26,462 nucleotides of DNA from Coptodactyla brooksi (Eukaryota; Arthropoda; Insecta; Coleoptera; Scarabaeidae), in the NCBI GenBank assembly GCA_033557675.1, contig JAWQRM010000212.1:1-26462 (forward strand), given 5' to 3'. Numbering within the stretch: position 1 is the stretch's first letter; every line of letters begins with the position of its first letter. Both the position numbers and the translations under genes were made by a program. A model generated the notes under the pieces. The model was not told the origin of the DNA. It was given only the letters and a program-made list of their open reading frames with translations, and searched no databases. Shown piece after piece: positions 13,001 to 20,402 of this stretch.

Positions 13001-16000
13001 CTTTAATTCCCAGTAATAGTTACAGTGGAAATCTTTACATATTTTGCTGCTGTAAGTTCACTACTAACTCCGTAATTGTGTGTAGTTCTTCTAGGTCCCA
13101 AAGTTTGTTGCCGAACGAAACGTTCCCTTAACTATTTGGCTTTTCTCTACCCGATTCACGTTTTCTAGCGAGTGACCTAACAGTTGATCACATTTTTTTG
13201 TTTTCGATTATACAAGATTGTTGCTCCCGAGTTAAATACCATGACCAGTTTACTACTTAAACGCTGTCAATCTAAATTATAAAATCCATGTTTTTACCAA
13301 TTGCCAGGTCGTATAATAAATAGTTGAGGTATAAATGAATAATATCCTCTGGCTTTTCAAAAGTCAGAGGATTTATTAACTTAAGCGCCTATGGAGTTAA
13401 CATTCTCTGAATTTTAAATAATCATGTAACGATTTTCATCTAATGAACCTTTGTTCCATTAATAATGCCTCAAAACTGCCAAAGTTTGGTTACTATGATG
13501 TACACTTGTTTATTACGCAACTAATAAGTGTAAACAATAATAAAAGTGATAAGTCCAAGTTTCAATATTCCTAGACATTTTCATGCAAACTTAACTAAAA
13601 AGTTTTCTCTATATCATTATTTATGAAGCTTCCCGTTTATATCGGATTTTCTATGTTCGGAAAATTAGTACCATTTTCTAAAATTTAAAAAATGTATATA
13701 CTCTTTTATTCGGTTTTTTGTTTTATCATTTGTGTACTAATATGATTTTCTATCATATATATCATGTATGTTAACAATGATGATGAGGACAATGCAATTG
13801 AAGAGAATATTACGAAAACCTAGGAATAGAAATTAGAGAAATCAGCGAAGAGGCATAAGAAAATTAAAAATAAAGAAAGCTATAGAGAACGATAAAATGA
13901 GTACAGAAATGGTAAAACATATCGTTGACACCAGGAAAAAATGCTCTTAAAACTTAAAAAATGCTCGTAAAATTGAAATAGTTGTAGATAGAGTTAGCAA
14001 TAACTCTGCCACTACTTAAGAAAGGAGACAAAAGAACATAAAAACTACAGAGATATACCTCTATTATGTATATCGGAAGAAATCAATTGAAAAAATAAGA
14101 GTGCTACAGAAAGACCTGTACGAAACACAGTATTGGTTAAGAACAAGGAGGAGAGTAATGGAGGCACCATTCATAATCAAACTACAGAGAAAAGGAACTA
14201 TAGATCTCTACGACCGAACTCTACTTCGGTTTCATTGACATTATAAAAGCATCTGAATTATACTGGACGAGGTGGGAAAAATGACTTTCTTCTCATTCCT
14301 TCTCTCTATAACTTCTTTGATATAATTTTCCAGCATTTTCTGTTTTTAAACATTTTACATTCTTTCTATATCTTCTTCAACCTAATCTCTCTTTCTCATC
14401 CACGGTCTCCCTCTTGTTCTGCCCCCTAGTGATCTGAACTGCTCTTTTTTGTCTTATTCTTGTCACGTCTACAAATATAACTATACCACCCAATTCACTG
14501 GGATCTTATTACTATGCTTATGTTTTCCTTTTCCAGTATTGTGTCTATATCCTGGTTCATTCTCTGTTGTCGCTCATCATTTACTGCCATCAGTCCAAGA
14601 ATTCTCCATATTTCCCTTTTCTCTGTCGACTGCAAATAAATACGAATGTGGCAATGAAGTTTACGTGGGGATATCATTAGATGAAAATAGTCACATTCAA
14701 GTATTTATATTTTCTTTTCTTGAAACTATTTTATGAATCTTCCAAATTCTTCCATTCACAATCCCGGTTCAACCGTACAAATGCATACAGAAAATTAATT
14801 GTGGGCAGACAAATTCCTTTTGTAATCTAAAATATATTCATAATAGAAACAGAACAAATCCACTTATTTGCTGAAAAAAATATGGAACATCTCCCTAATT
14901 ACTATATACTGATCTGCACCTCTTTTAGATTATTTTGTAGACTTCAGAGAGAATGTAAAAGTTCTTACCACTTATGTAGGAGGCACAGATACATTTTTGC
15001 AACATTTGTGGATAACACTTCTTCAATGCATGATTCATGAGATCATTTGCCGCGAGCGCTTGTGAAGATGCCAACTTGGTCAGCGAAATGCGCGTCAAGC
15101 AAAATAATTATTTCGGTTTTGGTGTAGTGCTGGCATTGTTCAAAATTCATCTATTAATATTAAAAAAATACTACTATATATGTAAATTATATAAATTTAT
15201 TATATACATTTATTATATAAATTTATTATATAAGTTATTACTGTAAAGAATTATTAAAACCTATAGCTAAGGATGTTTTTCAGAATAATGTTGTATCAGG
15301 GTGCATCCTGAAGCCTCATATTCGCCTTTAATGAAATAATTAAAAACGAAAATATCTTGGCTTTTAACATTTTGGAACATACTGAAGAAACAACGAATGA
15401 GGTTGTATTAGTATTTTATTTCATCAAATATTTGTATCCCACGGAAAGCTTAAAGCACAAAGTTCCGATAGGAACCGGAATTCGAAATAGCGCAACATTT
15501 AGAAACTGCCATTAAGTTAACATTTCCTTTCAGTTAACATTTGCATGTCATGTTTGTAAATCCCACTCATATAATTTTCACATACACGAATTAAGTGTTT
15601 CCTAAATATGTATATTTGGAAGTACGAGTACATCTAAAAAGAATTTACTACCAAAAATCTAACATACACTTACATTCTGATTTTGACATAAATTATTTAC
15701 TTACGTTTAACTCTTTCCCTTTCAGTACCTGTTCATATTAATGTTGTACGAAATAAATTCTGGCGACAGTTATTATGACCCCCATGAGAGCATTAGCTCA
15801 TACATATCACTTTGCTCCTACATAGTGATGATTATCATCTTCACTCCCATAATTTTCGTCGCTCTACTGAAAATATTTAAACAACTAAAGTATCATGTAA
15901 GTCGACAACTGTGATTTTTACCTGTCAAATTAAGCTTATTGTATTGTCCTTATTTTAGTCTTTGAGGAATTTACTCAGACCAACTGCCACCTGGGGCCCT

Positions 16001-16225
16001 TACGTAACTGAAAAACGCCTTGCAAGAGGATTATTCTTCCCGCAACGTAATGTTAAATACAGAAACGTGTCGTTGTATTGTACGCATAACTGTCTAGTCC
16101 ACGCGAGGGCATATAACGAAGAGCATAGTAAACAGCTGACTAAGTTACATCGGCTGCTACGTCAAAATAAGGAAGAGCTAGGACCAGCATTTACAAATTT
16201 CATAGTATCGTCACAAAATTTTTAA
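965..16225 (+). CDS. Divergent SLC6-type transporter, 7 exons, 5' end missing
   Basis: Spliced gene for a multi-pass membrane protein of the SLC6 (sodium- and chloride-dependent neurotransmitter/amino-acid symporter) family, acting at a membrane. Exons are 965-1096, 1157-1391, 1456-1714, 7712-7937, 8003-8442, 15726-15896 and 15959-16225. All junctions are GT-AG and their phases agree, giving 575 residues to the TAA at 16223. Family landmarks in order: the TM2 GVPLY and ECIPI..G stretch; a paired-cysteine, glycosylatable EL2; TM4/TM5; a W-L-E segment leading into TM6; TM7; an EL4-like G-x-D-x-x-V-A-F; TM8-TM10; PYWRIFW before TM11; TM12; and LLRPTATWGP in the tail, a family hallmark. SLC6 proteins are usually about 600-700 residues, so roughly the N-terminus plus TM1 is absent. 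The canonical LGQ of TM2, SLG of TM6, Asn of TM7 and DSQ/DSS of TM8 are all replaced, so sodium-coupled transport is doubtful. Substrate cannot be inferred. Confidence 0.82.
1157..1391 (+). CDS. SLC6-like exon B: TM3 and extracellular loop 2
   Basis: Begins after TTTATAG|GA and completes the Gly of the GFGYA motif, equivalent to the family's GIGYA. The following TM3-like segment has lost the usual aromatic and small residues. EL2 contains two Cys nine residues apart (RC…NITC), close to the family's disulfide pair, and sequons NIT and NSS. It ends in GTQRYF, equivalent to the PxxEFF lead-in to TM4. The donor TTTTAG|GTCATC is weak, but it is the one that restores phase with the next exon. Confidence 0.72.
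1456..1714 (+). CDS. SLC6-like exon C: TM4 and TM5
   Basis: The acceptor is TCAACCAG|G. The first base completes an Arg codon, giving RRKIL as in the family's RRVL. Hydrophobic segments LAIFTGLWLLVFIISIFGI (TM4) and IVIATAVAFMVWLYVL (TM5) are separated by the short ERTVKILFKF loop, as in family members. The exon continues into a polar loop rich in Pro, Thr and Ser (KTPTESPAP) and ends in phase 0 at a strong donor, ACT|GTAAGT. Confidence 0.78.
3123..3141. repeat. GC-rich hairpin in intron
   Basis: Inverted repeat TCCCCAC/GTGGGGA with a five-base spacer. About 100 bases on, at 3245-3265, lies another small one (TGCAGCT/AGCTGCA). Both stand out from the AT-rich surroundings and may be the ends of a short unidentified repeat. 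Confidence 0.5.
3510..3538. repeat. Imperfect hairpin
   Basis: CAGTCCGAAA and TTTCAGACTG form a 10-bp stem with one mismatch around a nine-base loop. It sits at the left edge of a T-rich stretch (3539-3860) in which I see no gene. Confidence 0.45.
4771..4917 (+). repeat. Dispersed repeat, copy 1
   Basis: About 145 bp that resembles 19286-19427 in the same orientation. Both begin with GTTTGAAATGTCAA, share ACCAAACTA, then TTCTTAGA(G/A)CAGGAATCTGC followed by TTTGA, and end near TTCTG(A/G)AAGCCC. The copies differ by scattered substitutions and small indels, as expected of an old interspersed repeat. No coding content is visible. Confidence 0.7.
6306..6978 (+). mobile_element. Decayed DUF4817-type DDE transposon with internal deletion
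   Basis: An ATG at 6306 opens a stretch with MMLLYGETRCDG, matching the N-terminal helix-turn-helix (DUF4817) of insect IS630/Tc1-like transposases. After a one-base frameshift the match continues as GAAHRLYRVRLP…HATFTNV to about 6460. The catalytic core reappears at 6602 as FQYDGAHSTDIF (second catalytic Asp) and, in another frame from 6681, as HWIGRGDAVAWLAQSLGLN. Compared with a full transposase of about 350 codons, the middle, including the first catalytic Asp, is gone. TACAGGGT/ACCCTGTA at 6954-6978 resembles the terminal motif of such elements and probably marks the right end. Inactive. Confidence 0.68.
6954..6978. repeat. Probable terminal repeat of the DUF4817-type element
   Basis: An 8-bp perfect inverted repeat (TACAGGGT … ACCCTGTA) that reads ACAGGGTGTTAG on the minus strand. 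That start is common for this transposon group, as I remember it. It fits as the right end of the element whose catalytic remnant ends near 6780. Confidence 0.45.
7712..7937 (+). CDS. SLC6-like exon D: TM6 and TM7
   Basis: Starts in phase 0 after TTTTTGTTTCAG with FWLELILHT, aligning to the family's VWxxAxxQ at the start of TM6. The unwound middle of TM6, normally SLGxGxG, reads TPASLANTF here, so the usual chloride/substrate residues are missing. TM7 (SITLLLICFASLVIHGILY) follows and lacks the sodium-site Asn. The exon ends in the H-G of EL4 at the weak donor CACG|GTTCGT, one base into the Gly codon. Confidence 0.77.
8003..8442 (+). CDS. SLC6-like exon E: EL4, TM8-TM10, start of TM11
   Basis: Opens with GVDIIVAFVPDIL, matching EL4. 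TM8 follows (ISLALANPILAILAIVDSLC), where the family's LGLDSQF sodium-site motif is replaced by LALANPI although the downstream VDxxxxxxP spacing is kept. TM9 (LVLCTAFCSVGFVISVPY) and TM10 (MLLLMAIFILLVNISIIFLY) come next, then YGSIPHPYWRIFWSMIPI, very close to the family's GxRPxxYWRxCWKxxxP. It ends in phase 0 at the strong donor TTG|GTAAGT. This is the most convincing exon for family assignment. Confidence 0.85.
9255..9305 (+). repeat. Short repeat shared with 15090-15140
   Basis: GTGCGTCGAGCATTAATTTT and TTCGGTTGTGGTGTAGTAGT lead into GGCATTGTT. This matches GCGCGTCAAGCAAAATAATT, TTCGGTTTTGGTGTAGTGCT and GGCATTGTT at 15090-15140, same strand. It probably derives from a common mobile element that also abuts the mariner tail here. 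Confidence 0.5.
9400..9520 (-). pseudogene. Mariner transposase C-terminal fragment
   Basis: Read on the minus strand, this carries RRGWEFLPHVSYSPDL followed by a D-Y-H-S-V-W-S-L-Q-like segment and SLNG. That is the third catalytic region of mariner (DD34D) transposases, where HPPYSPDLAPxDYHLFRSLQ is usual. Only about 40 codons are clear. The helix-turn-helix domains and the first two catalytic Asp are missing. Downstream on the minus strand (9250-9395) similarity fades into unrelated sequence, part of which resembles 15090-15140. Confidence 0.65.
9794..9822. repeat. 10-bp perfect hairpin
   Basis: CAACGAGACG and CGTCTCGTTG are perfect reverse complements around nine bases. It is followed at once by TATAGGGTG, a start seen at ends of DUF4817-type elements, so this may be a transposon edge. 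Confidence 0.45.
10506..10527. repeat. Short GC-rich hairpin
   Basis: CAGCAGGG and CCCTGCTG form an 8-bp perfect stem with a short AT-rich loop. Its role is unknown; it lies in an intron. Confidence 0.4.
11047..11575 (-). mobile_element. Internally deleted mariner element
   Basis: The minus strand begins near 11550 with about 50 clean residues: NWEKSAETYELMKKVYGDDC, then KARVYERF and FKNGRGDLNDD. This is the first helix-turn-helix of mariner transposases. It then jumps to the C-terminal third: LNVREFWTKK, a frameshift, YPPC-stop-PDI-stop-SCDYFFPKLKI (third catalytic Asp region), and DDISVIQVAATQVLKAFP through CARKCVELNGTYLE with a stop near 11060. Roughly 200 residues, including both other catalytic Asp, are deleted. 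Such internally deleted mariners are common non-autonomous derivatives. Clear terminal repeats were not identified. Confidence 0.78.
11585..12300 (-). mobile_element. Penelope-like element remnant (RT core deleted)
   Basis: A 206-codon open frame (12205-11585) carries the N-terminal part of a Penelope-like reverse transcriptase: ISKADKGSTTVIVDRDLY (residues 15-31) and RRIVSSIGTPTYSLAT (93-108). Without a stop it then continues into the end of the GIY-YIG endonuclease region: GHKFDFDNPVVLNNERSY, RLVLEIFHINR and NNVNFKTDTSNLS (134-179). The palm of the RT and the start of the endonuclease are missing, so the frame is a deletion fusion near residue 115. Upstream, across one stop, similarity extends to MRAKITNILTNLVIRGQRVG ending near 12300. 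The family's GLPKIHK motif is garbled. No activity expected. Confidence 0.75.
12422..12584 (+). mobile_element. Truncated Penelope-like copy in head-to-head orientation
   Basis: About 162 bp nearly matching the reverse complement of 12127-12300. It begins GAGGGCAAAAATCACCAACA, includes GATGACAAAGAGAT and ends with AAGGTTCCACCACTG. An 11-base gap relative to the other copy follows GACAAAGAGA. It stops abruptly at about 12584, just before the AT minisatellite. It encodes only the degraded start of the Penelope-like protein. Confidence 0.75.
12606..12680 (+). repeat. AT minisatellite, 15-bp unit x 5
   Basis: Five consecutive copies of AATATATTATATATT (12606-12620, 12621-12635, 12636-12650, 12651-12665, 12666-12680). 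The third has one substitution and the fifth several. It directly follows the broken end of the Penelope-like copy. Confidence 0.85.
13344..13374. repeat. Imperfect 14-bp hairpin
   Basis: ATCCTCTGGCTTTT and AAAAGTCAGAGGAT pair with one mismatch around a one-base loop. No associated gene was seen in the surrounding 12690-13780 stretch. Confidence 0.55.
13790..14275 (+). pseudogene. LINE reverse transcriptase fragment (5' half)
   Basis: Broken traces of a non-LTR reverse transcriptase in changing frames: EIREISEEA, KKAIENDKMSTEMVKHI (normally K-N-x-K-A-x-G-x-D-G-I…E-M), PLLKKGDKRT followed by LQRYTSI (normally PLxKKGDxxxxxNYRGISLL), and GFIDIIKASELYW (normally FIDFxKAFDSV). Many stops interrupt it, and the catalytic YADD block is absent. 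The motif set fits RTE/Jockey-type elements; I cannot place the clade. It ends where an oppositely oriented LINE tail begins. Confidence 0.55.
14285..14690 (-). pseudogene. LINE C-terminal fragment, opposite strand
   Basis: On the minus strand a 60-codon frame contains NDERQQRMNQDIDTILEKEN and IVIRSQ, matching the conserved (I/R)RxNxEIxxLLxxEDIVRFIKxQR tail of insect LINE ORF2 proteins. Across frameshifts come GGRTRGRPWMRKRD and VEEDIERM, the usual RGRPRxRWxDxVExDLxxM. A pyrimidine-rich plus strand reflects this purine-rich message. No poly-A tail or target duplication is evident. Confidence 0.6.
15090..15140 (+). repeat. Short repeat shared with 9255-9305
   Basis: Second copy of the roughly 50-bp match described at 9255-9305. 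Matching runs include TTTCGGTT, TGGTGTAGT and TGGCATTGTT, with a few substitutions and one small indel. Confidence 0.5.
15191..15240 (+). repeat. AT minisatellite, 13-bp unit x about 3.8
   Basis: Tandem units ATAAATTTATTAT (15191-15203), ATACATTTATTAT (15204-15216), ATAAATTTATTAT (15217-15229) and a partial ATAAGTTATTA. Confidence 0.8.
15726..15896 (+). CDS. SLC6-like exon F: TM11 and TM12
   Basis: Fifty-seven codons in phase 0 at both ends, after the pyrimidine-rich acceptor CTCTTTCCCTTTCAG and before CAT|GTAAGT. It supplies the rest of TM11 (YLFILMLYEI), a short loop (NSGDSYYDPHES) in the place of the family's TYGxYxxPxWA, and TM12 (YIVMIIIFTPIIFVALLKIF), followed by a basic KQLKYH that leads into the tail. 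Confidence 0.8.
15959..16225 (+). CDS. SLC6-like terminal exon G: cytoplasmic tail and stop
   Basis: Starts in phase 0 after TTATTTTAG. It encodes SLRNLLRPTATWGPYVTEKR, whose LLRPTxxWGP is a strong signature of the SLC6 C-terminus just after TM12. About 70 further hydrophilic, basic residues end at TAA 16223-16225. No PDZ-ligand-like end was recognised. Confidence 0.85.
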   Translation, partial: SLRNLLRPTATWGPYVTEKRLARGLFFPQRNVKYRNVSLYCTHNCLVHARAYNEEHSKQLTKLHRLLRQNKEELGPAFTNFIVSSQNF

Positions 16226-16301
16226 AGCTACTATAGTTTTCTCATATAAATACGGAAGAATACAACTCAGCGAGCAATATTGCCAAGTGTTTAGTTTAAA
16301 T

Positions 16302-16307
16302 ATTAAA
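16302..16307 (+). promoter_or_regulatory. Possible polyadenylation signal ATTAAA
   Basis: A lone ATTAAA hexamer about 77 bases after the transporter stop codon. No AATAAA was seen nearer. In DNA this AT-rich the hexamer occurs often by chance. Confidence 0.3.
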
Positions 16308-17065
16308 ACTGTTCAGGCGAAGATGTAAATGAAATAGAGAGTAAGGAAAATAAGCAGATGTAGGTGAAGAAGCGAAAGGAAAATGTCAATTGTCAAGCGA
16401 AATTGTTCTAAATAAGAAATGAAAACTGAATTTTAATCTCAGATGTAAATTCGTCTATTCTAAGATGTATCTCTTTTTATGGGCAATTTGTCATAGGTGT
16501 TTTGTAGTGACAGATTAAAAATACGATAGTAACAACCCAGATCAAGGCAAATTGTGTATGAAGGCAGACATGAACTATTTTATTATTCTCAAAAAATTCG
16601 TCCAAGTAACTATTTCTAATCTGTGCTGTATGTGTTGTACGTTTTAAAATAATATTTAGCTGTCTCTCCGCATTGACTACATCACTAAAAAGTACTGGAC
16701 CGTAGCCGGGCAAATAGAATCATCGTCGAATTTAAACTTTAACACTAACATCATCCAAGTGGTGCATACACGATTAATATTACTGCACCAGTAATCCTCG
16801 TTAGTTAGAATTTGGTTGATTTGCACAATTTATTGTAGACAAATTTAAAATGGTAATAATCTTGTGATTTCCTGAATTTGACTGTTAAAATGTAATGGCA
16901 ATCTCAGGATTTTGAAATAGAAGTTTTCTGAATGACTGAACTATGTTTAGTTATGGGAGATACTTATCCAGCTTTTACGAGACTAGAGAGTACTCATTTA
17001 AAAAGTTAGAAATATGGTCTCTGGAATATAAAGAAACGTTCTGAAACTTGCAAAATAAATCTTGT

Positions 17066-17092
17066 ATAATACAAAACCAAATTTTGTATTAT
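17066..17092. repeat. 11-bp perfect hairpin
   Basis: ATAATACAAAA and TTTTGTATTAT are perfect reverse complements around CCAAA. Low complexity makes chance possible. Confidence 0.5.
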
Positions 17093-17956
17093 ATAAATAA
17101 TTGTTCAAAAGCGACATAATGTACTATATAGTTTTATATGGCACAATGTAGTATTAGGCAGGATGATATAGTGTTACGACTTTACAGACAACTTACAATT
17201 AGATTAATGGTCATTGAGTGAAATGGAAATCTTTTGGCTTTAGTACGGACAATGGATTTAATGTCCCAGTAGTGTACGTCGCCTACAGCTTAATTGTTTC
17301 ACAGTGCGCAGTGGCGTGGTTTCACCCGTGATTGAATTTCGCCAATTATCCGACCAAACGGTTTATCGGCCTTTACTGCTACCTATTGTACAATGTACCG
17401 GAATTAACGATATCAACCTTTTGTGAGACTAGGTGGTATTATATTAGGCGATATTTCTTGGCATCGTTACGTTAAATTTAATGTCATTTGACAAAAATTC
17501 CCTTCACAACAATCCAGTACAGTTGCACTAGTGTGTAATTATTCAATCTAATTGCGAAGAATGATTTATAAATTTGGCGCAATAAAAAGCCTAAATAAAC
17601 AGGTGTACTACTCTGAGGGATACCACAAGTCACGTCCACCTTACGGATATCATTTCCTTGGAATGAACGTCGAAACGCCTGGCAGTTCCATAACTTCTAA
17701 TCCAAGGTGTCGTAGCAGGTAAATATGGAGTAGAAGCAGCAAAGCCAAGATATTGTCGAAACGAATGAAATTAAATGCCTTAAAAAATTGAAATGTTTAT
17801 TCACAATTTTATCTTAATCAAAGTGTATATCCTAAAAAGTACAAACTTGAAAACAAGAAAATAAATTGACTTCCGAGTAGGATTCGAAAAAATAAAATAT
17901 CTACGGAAAAACATCAAATTCATATGTATGTAAATCGTATCCATTCATACTCATAA

Positions 17957-18750
17957 TATAGGGTGGAAATTAAACAACGGTTACATTCGATAACTCTGTT
18001 AATGTTCGGTTTTGGGAAATTTCCGAAAGGGGTATAGCGTTAGATCAGGGGAACTAGCCAGCCATTCCATGGGCCCTCTTCTTCCTACCAACCTCCATGG
18101 AAATACTTGATCCAAATAACGTCGTACATTAACAGAATAGTGTGGTGGAGCACCGTCTTGTTGCAACCAAATGTTATTGTTTGGCACGTCGGGGTCGTTT
18201 GCGTTCGGGAATAACTTCTAGGTTAAATAATCTTTAAGAAAGAAAGGCCCTAAAATTCTGTGACCGATTATTCCCGCCCACACGGTAAGCTTTTAGGGAT
18301 TTTGGGTGTGGGCTTCCCTCATCCATTGGGGATTTTCCCTAGCTCAATATCTAGTTAATTTTGTCTATTGACGATTCCGCTTAAAGAAAATGTTGCTTCG
18401 TCAGAAAGTTTTATACTATGGGGGAACATCGTATCGCGATTACAAATTTCCATTATTTGTTCACAAAATTCTTGTCTGCTATCAAAGTCATCCTGTGACA
18501 ATTCGTGGACCAATTTTACCTTGAAAGGGTGAAATTTCTGCATTTTAAGAAGTTTCAGTACTAAAGTATGGCTGATATCGTGGTCTAAAGATTTTCAATA
18601 AAACATCAAGCTACACATTTGCTGTTAAGGTTACAACTGGGCGCACAGCCTTTGGAAGATCGTCTACAGTACCATGTTTTCTAAATTTAGTTTCTATTCT
18701 CCTAACCGTTGATTGGCTTATTTGTTGATCAACGGTGCCATTACGTATGA
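17957..18750 (-). mobile_element. Degraded DUF4817-type IS630/Tc1-like transposon
   Basis: On the minus strand, from about 18740: a helix-turn-helix (ISQSTVRRIETKFRKHGTVD then DLPKAVRP), a stop, then ISHTLVLKLL and QKFHPFKVKLVHELSQDDFD. SDEATFSL follows (first catalytic Asp near 18402), then after a frameshift TVWAGIIGHRILGPFFL, WLQQDGAPPHYSVN (second Asp near 18157) and GRRGPMEWLASSPDLT (third Asp near 18046). These are the DDD/E core blocks of this common insect transposase. The final part after SPDLT, usually PLDFFLWG, is lost and replaced by unrelated codons to a stop at 17999. TATAGGGTGG at 17957 probably marks the element end. At least one internal stop and one frameshift make it inactive. 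Confidence 0.8.
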
Positions 18751-18769
18751 GATAGTACTGATAATAAAT

Positions 18770-19168
18770 TAATTAATACTGTATTCAGTTAGTAGTGTTT
18801 GCGAAGAATACAAAAACGTACTTTTATTGTTGTTCTTAGCATATAAAACTTCTGTCAAAGTCAAACAGTAATTGTAAATGCCTTTTCTTTTAAATCCGGG
18901 TGACTACATTATTTTGTTAATTTGATTGATTTAAATTTTAGAGTCGTTTTTTTCATTTTCTTTCAAATGTAACCTATTCAAAATCATACATTGTTAAAAA
19001 CAGATTAAAAACATCTACATCCACCGAAATAACGAATAAAATTTATAGGTTGTCACTAAAAAGAATATTGATGACGTTATTCAAATTAAAAAATTTTGAT
19101 TATTCAAAAAATAATTGACAAAAAAAATCCGAAAATCGTTTAAAAAATACGCCTTAATTTATATCGCT
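18770..19168. other. No gene seen
   Basis: Very AT-rich stretch with long A and T runs between the transposon and the palindrome. Nothing recognisable. Confidence 0.5.
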
Positions 19169-19205
19169 ATGCTCGGTTGTTGGAAATTTTCCAACAACCG
19201 AGCAT
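19169..19205. repeat. 37-nt near-perfect palindrome
   Basis: ATGCTCGGTTGTTGGAAA and TTTCCAACAACCGAGCAT are exact reverse complements separated by one T. It is GC-richer than its surroundings. An exact 18-bp stem is unlikely by chance at this length. It could be two transposon ends joined head to head, or the terminal hairpin of a rolling-circle-type element. No coding sequence is attached. Confidence 0.85.
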
Positions 19206-19285
19206 TAACGGAAATATCGAATTTATTCGTTACTTAATTTGCACACTGTGTATTAGAGTCACTCGACGTCGAGTATTTTTGAGTA

Positions 19286-19427
19286 GTTTGAAATGTCAAT
19301 CTTTTTACATTTTAGTGACACACACACAAATATTATAGCACTACCAAACTATGATAACAAATTCTTAGAACAGGAATCTGCATTTGACCACGCGGGACTT
19401 GGAGATTTCTGGAAGCCCAGTACTAAC
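19286..19427 (+). repeat. Dispersed repeat, copy 2
   Basis: Second copy of the roughly 145-bp repeat also found at 4771-4917, same orientation. It is immediately preceded by a 14-bp perfect palindrome, ACTCGACGTCGAGT, at 19261-19274 that copy 1 lacks. Confidence 0.7.
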
Positions 19428-20192
19428 TTGTGATGCGATAACTTGTAATGATGATGTGCCGCGTTGGTAGACTGAATTCGTTTGAGCTTAGTTAAAAGAG
19501 TGGTAATAAGTGATAATCTGATAACGTGAAATAAGCATGGCTATGACCGACATTTTCGATGCGCTATGGAAAGACTGGTTTTCTGCGCTCGTTGAGTAAA
19601 CAGAGACAAGATACATTGGTATTATAATCAAAAAGACCATTTTATTTTCTTCTCCTTTGTATTATTTTACCTAACCCCTTCTTTCTTTCTTGCTGTGGGC
19701 TCTTTTCTGTGTTCGTTAGTCACCAGTATTAATGTCCTTTAAGTTCTTCCTTTCTATTCATTTGCACTCGTTTACTATGAATTGTACTTGTCGTAAGAAA
19801 CTTTTCGGATCGCACAATTGTGTTACTTGTGTGATATACCGTAGGACTTGGCATCGCCTGTGTAAATATGCCGTTCCTGAAATTGTTCCAGGTGCAGCGC
19901 CCTGGGTGGTGATTTTCAAAGTCTGGAAATCAGACCTGAAGTCCGTTATCGTTAGCTAGCAGGATGAGATTTTGATTTCGAAGACCTTGTTCGAGATAAG
20001 CAGGTCAAAATTTCAGATGCTAATCCACATAGGAAAGCGTGCTGGGTTGCTGGGTAATTTTAATCTACCACATTTCAATTCTGAGTCTTTTGAGAGGTTT
20101 TTGTTAATTGTCGCAAGCCTTCTGAGTTTCTGGAATGCTTTGGGTCTGGCTCAACATAATAAGATATTCAATGTAAACAATAGACTTCTCAA

Positions 20193-20256
20193 TTTGGCAC
20201 TCTAATCATAATATGTTAACACTCTAATCATATTATAATCTAATTATAATATGTTT
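20193..20256 (+). repeat. Imperfect AT tandem repeat
   Basis: CACTCTAATCATAATATG is followed by TTAA and CACTCTAATCATATTATAAT, then CTAATTATAATATG. Local duplications at the end of the LINE endonuclease remnant. Confidence 0.6.
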
Positions 20257-20339
20257 TACTGAGGTTTGCTGTAGGTGGACTGACCGTTCTTGTGTGGCTT
20301 GACGAACATCAATGAAGCTGTGGAAGCTTTTTGCGCCTT

Positions 20340-20402
20340 CCTATACGAGCTGCAATACTATGAGCTACAATACTATCCTCTTATATGAGCTACAATACTA
20401 TC
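20340..20402 (+). repeat. Tandem duplication inside the LINE
   Basis: GAGCTGCAATACTAT, GAGCTACAATACTAT and, after an 11-base gap, GAGCTACAATACTAT again. The unit codes ELQYY in the LINE linker region, so the extra copies are local duplications of one original. Confidence 0.7.

Larger units (their letters stand above)
8443..15725 (+). other. Long intron (about 7.3 kb) of the transporter gene
   Basis: Runs from the donor GTAAGT at 8443 to the acceptor ending at 15725, phase 0 on both sides. It holds mariner, Penelope-like and LINE remnants plus two AT minisatellites, listed separately. The stretches 8450-9250, 9530-11040, 12690-13780 and 14700-15180 contain only AT-rich sequence and short hairpins that I could not assign. 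Confidence 0.7.
16226..17956. other. No recognised gene; 3' flank of the transporter
   Basis: AT-rich sequence with a possible polyadenylation hexamer at 16302 and a hairpin at 17066-17092. A 78-codon minus-strand frame at 16477-16713 matches nothing I know. Confidence 0.5.

Noticed and set aside
16477..16713. 78-codon minus-strand open frame downstream of the transporter
   Set aside because: No known motif, and length is compatible with chance.
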